Below are positions 5,198 to 5,674 of a stretch of 5,674 nt of DNA, piece after piece. The stretch lies in the NCBI GenBank assembly GCA_022711195.1, contig JAKLFN010000142.1, positions 1 through 5,674 of the forward strand, in the 5' to 3' direction. Source of the DNA: Bacteroidota bacterium (GTDB taxonomy: Bacteria > Bacteroidota > Bacteroidia > Bacteroidales > VadinHA17). A model generated the notes under the pieces. That model did no database searches. It was not told the DNA's origin and saw only the letters and a program-made list of their open reading frames with translations. Position 1 is the stretch's first letter, and every line of letters starts with the position of its first letter. A program made the position numbers and the translations under genes.

Positions 5198-5674
5198 ATG
5201 GTTCATAAGGAATCGTTCCTGCAATATCTGAAATTCGAAAAACGGTATTCACCGCATACGGTAAGGTCGTACAGTAATGACCTTGAACAATTCTCCGTAT
5301 TTCTTTCCGGCAACTCAATGCCGGATGATCCCTGTGATATAAGTTCCCATCATATCCGTACCTGGATTGTAAGTATGATGGACACCGGGATAGCTCCTTC
5401 AAGTGTTCACAGGAAAATATCATGTTTAAGGGTCTTTTTCCGGTGGCTCAGGAAAGAAAACATATTAACAAATGATCCCCTTGAAAAGGTTGTTCTTCCG
5501 AAACAGAAGAAGACCCTGCCAGTCTTTGTCAGGGAGGAAGCTCTTGAAAACCTTCTCGATAACAATAACTTCGGGGAGGATTTTACCGGACTGAGAAACC
5601 GTACAATTATAGAGATGCTATATTTTACAGGGATAAGAAGGGCAGAACTTACAGGCCTGCAGGTAAGTGATATT
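5198..5674 (+). CDS. XerC/XerD-type tyrosine recombinase, 3' end beyond window
   Basis: The 159 visible residues are the N-terminal half of a roughly 300-residue tyrosine recombinase. Residues 1-85 form the SAM-like core-binding domain (SFLQYLKFEKRYSPHTVRSY, then SVHRKISCLRVFFRWL), and NDPLEKVVLPK (92-102) is the usual linker to the catalytic domain. The first catalytic Arg is visible as Arg147 in TGIRRAEL. The remaining catalytic residues (Lys, HxxR, His/Trp and Tyr) lie beyond the edge. The place directly after rpsU suggests the housekeeping enzyme that resolves chromosome dimers at dif with a partner, not a mobile-element integrase. XerC and XerD cannot be separated from this half, so no symbol is given. 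ATG 5198 is the only reasonable in-frame start. An ATG at 5187 is in another frame and stops after 14 codons. Confidence 0.92.
   Translation, partial: MVHKESFLQYLKFEKRYSPHTVRSYSNDLEQFSVFLSGNSMPDDPCDISSHHIRTWIVSMMDTGIAPSSVHRKISCLRVFFRWLRKENILTNDPLEKVVLPKQKKTLPVFVREEALENLLDNNNFGEDFTGLRNRTIIEMLYFTGIRRAELTGLQVSDI

Noticed and set aside
5187..5231. 14-codon frame overlapping the recombinase start, sharing a duplicated ATGGTTC
   Set aside because: It is short and without conserved context; it may influence recombinase translation but nothing in the sequence supports that.
5198..5674. Recombinase as the integrase of a mobile element tied to the DUF559 unit
   Set aside because: It lies beyond rpsU in a usual Bacteroidota housekeeping arrangement and shows no link to the repeats.

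Overview
The window looks like chromosomal DNA from a member of the Bacteroidota, probably a Bacteroidia or Bacteroidales-type organism. Four things point there: promoter motifs of the TTTG-N19-TAnnTTTG type, no clear Shine-Dalgarno sequences, a TamA-like Omp85 protein made as a lipoprotein (the TamL type), and a 63-residue bS21 gene followed directly by a XerC/XerD-type recombinase. Coding DNA is moderately AT-rich. The GC-rich stretches are confined to repeats.

Left part (1-3281). The left edge is a 7-bp tandem repeat (CNCCTCA) that supplies the stop codon of a minus-strand SpoU/TrmH-family RNA 2'-O-methyltransferase. This gene diverges from a large TamL/BamA-superfamily outer-membrane lipoprotein. 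The short shared intergenic region carries two facing -7 elements with the same downstream sequence (TTTGTGTCA) and a 9-bp inverted repeat between them. The motifs imply that both genes start inside their longest reading frames: the methyltransferase at ATG 826 and the lipoprotein at a TTG, best at 948.

Middle part (3364-4660). A membrane-anchored protein with two helix-hairpin-helix segments (ComEA-like) is followed by a small candidate mobile unit. This is a DUF559 (Vsr-like, PD-(D/E)XK-type) endonuclease gene broken by one in-frame TGA and enclosed by imperfect inverted GC-rich repeats, each holding its own hairpin. The right repeat runs into a 32-bp tandem duplication. This is the least ordinary part of the window. 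The hypothesis is a REP-like palindromic element that carries or exploits a solo nuclease.

Right part (4660-5674). About 300 bases of AT-rich non-coding DNA hold two possible Bacteroidota promoters and a 9-bp inverted repeat. They lead into rpsU (bS21) and then a tyrosine recombinase cut by the window edge. The genes are mostly housekeeping (RNA modification, outer-membrane biogenesis, translation, chromosome resolution). The DUF559 unit and the two tandem arrays are the accessory parts.
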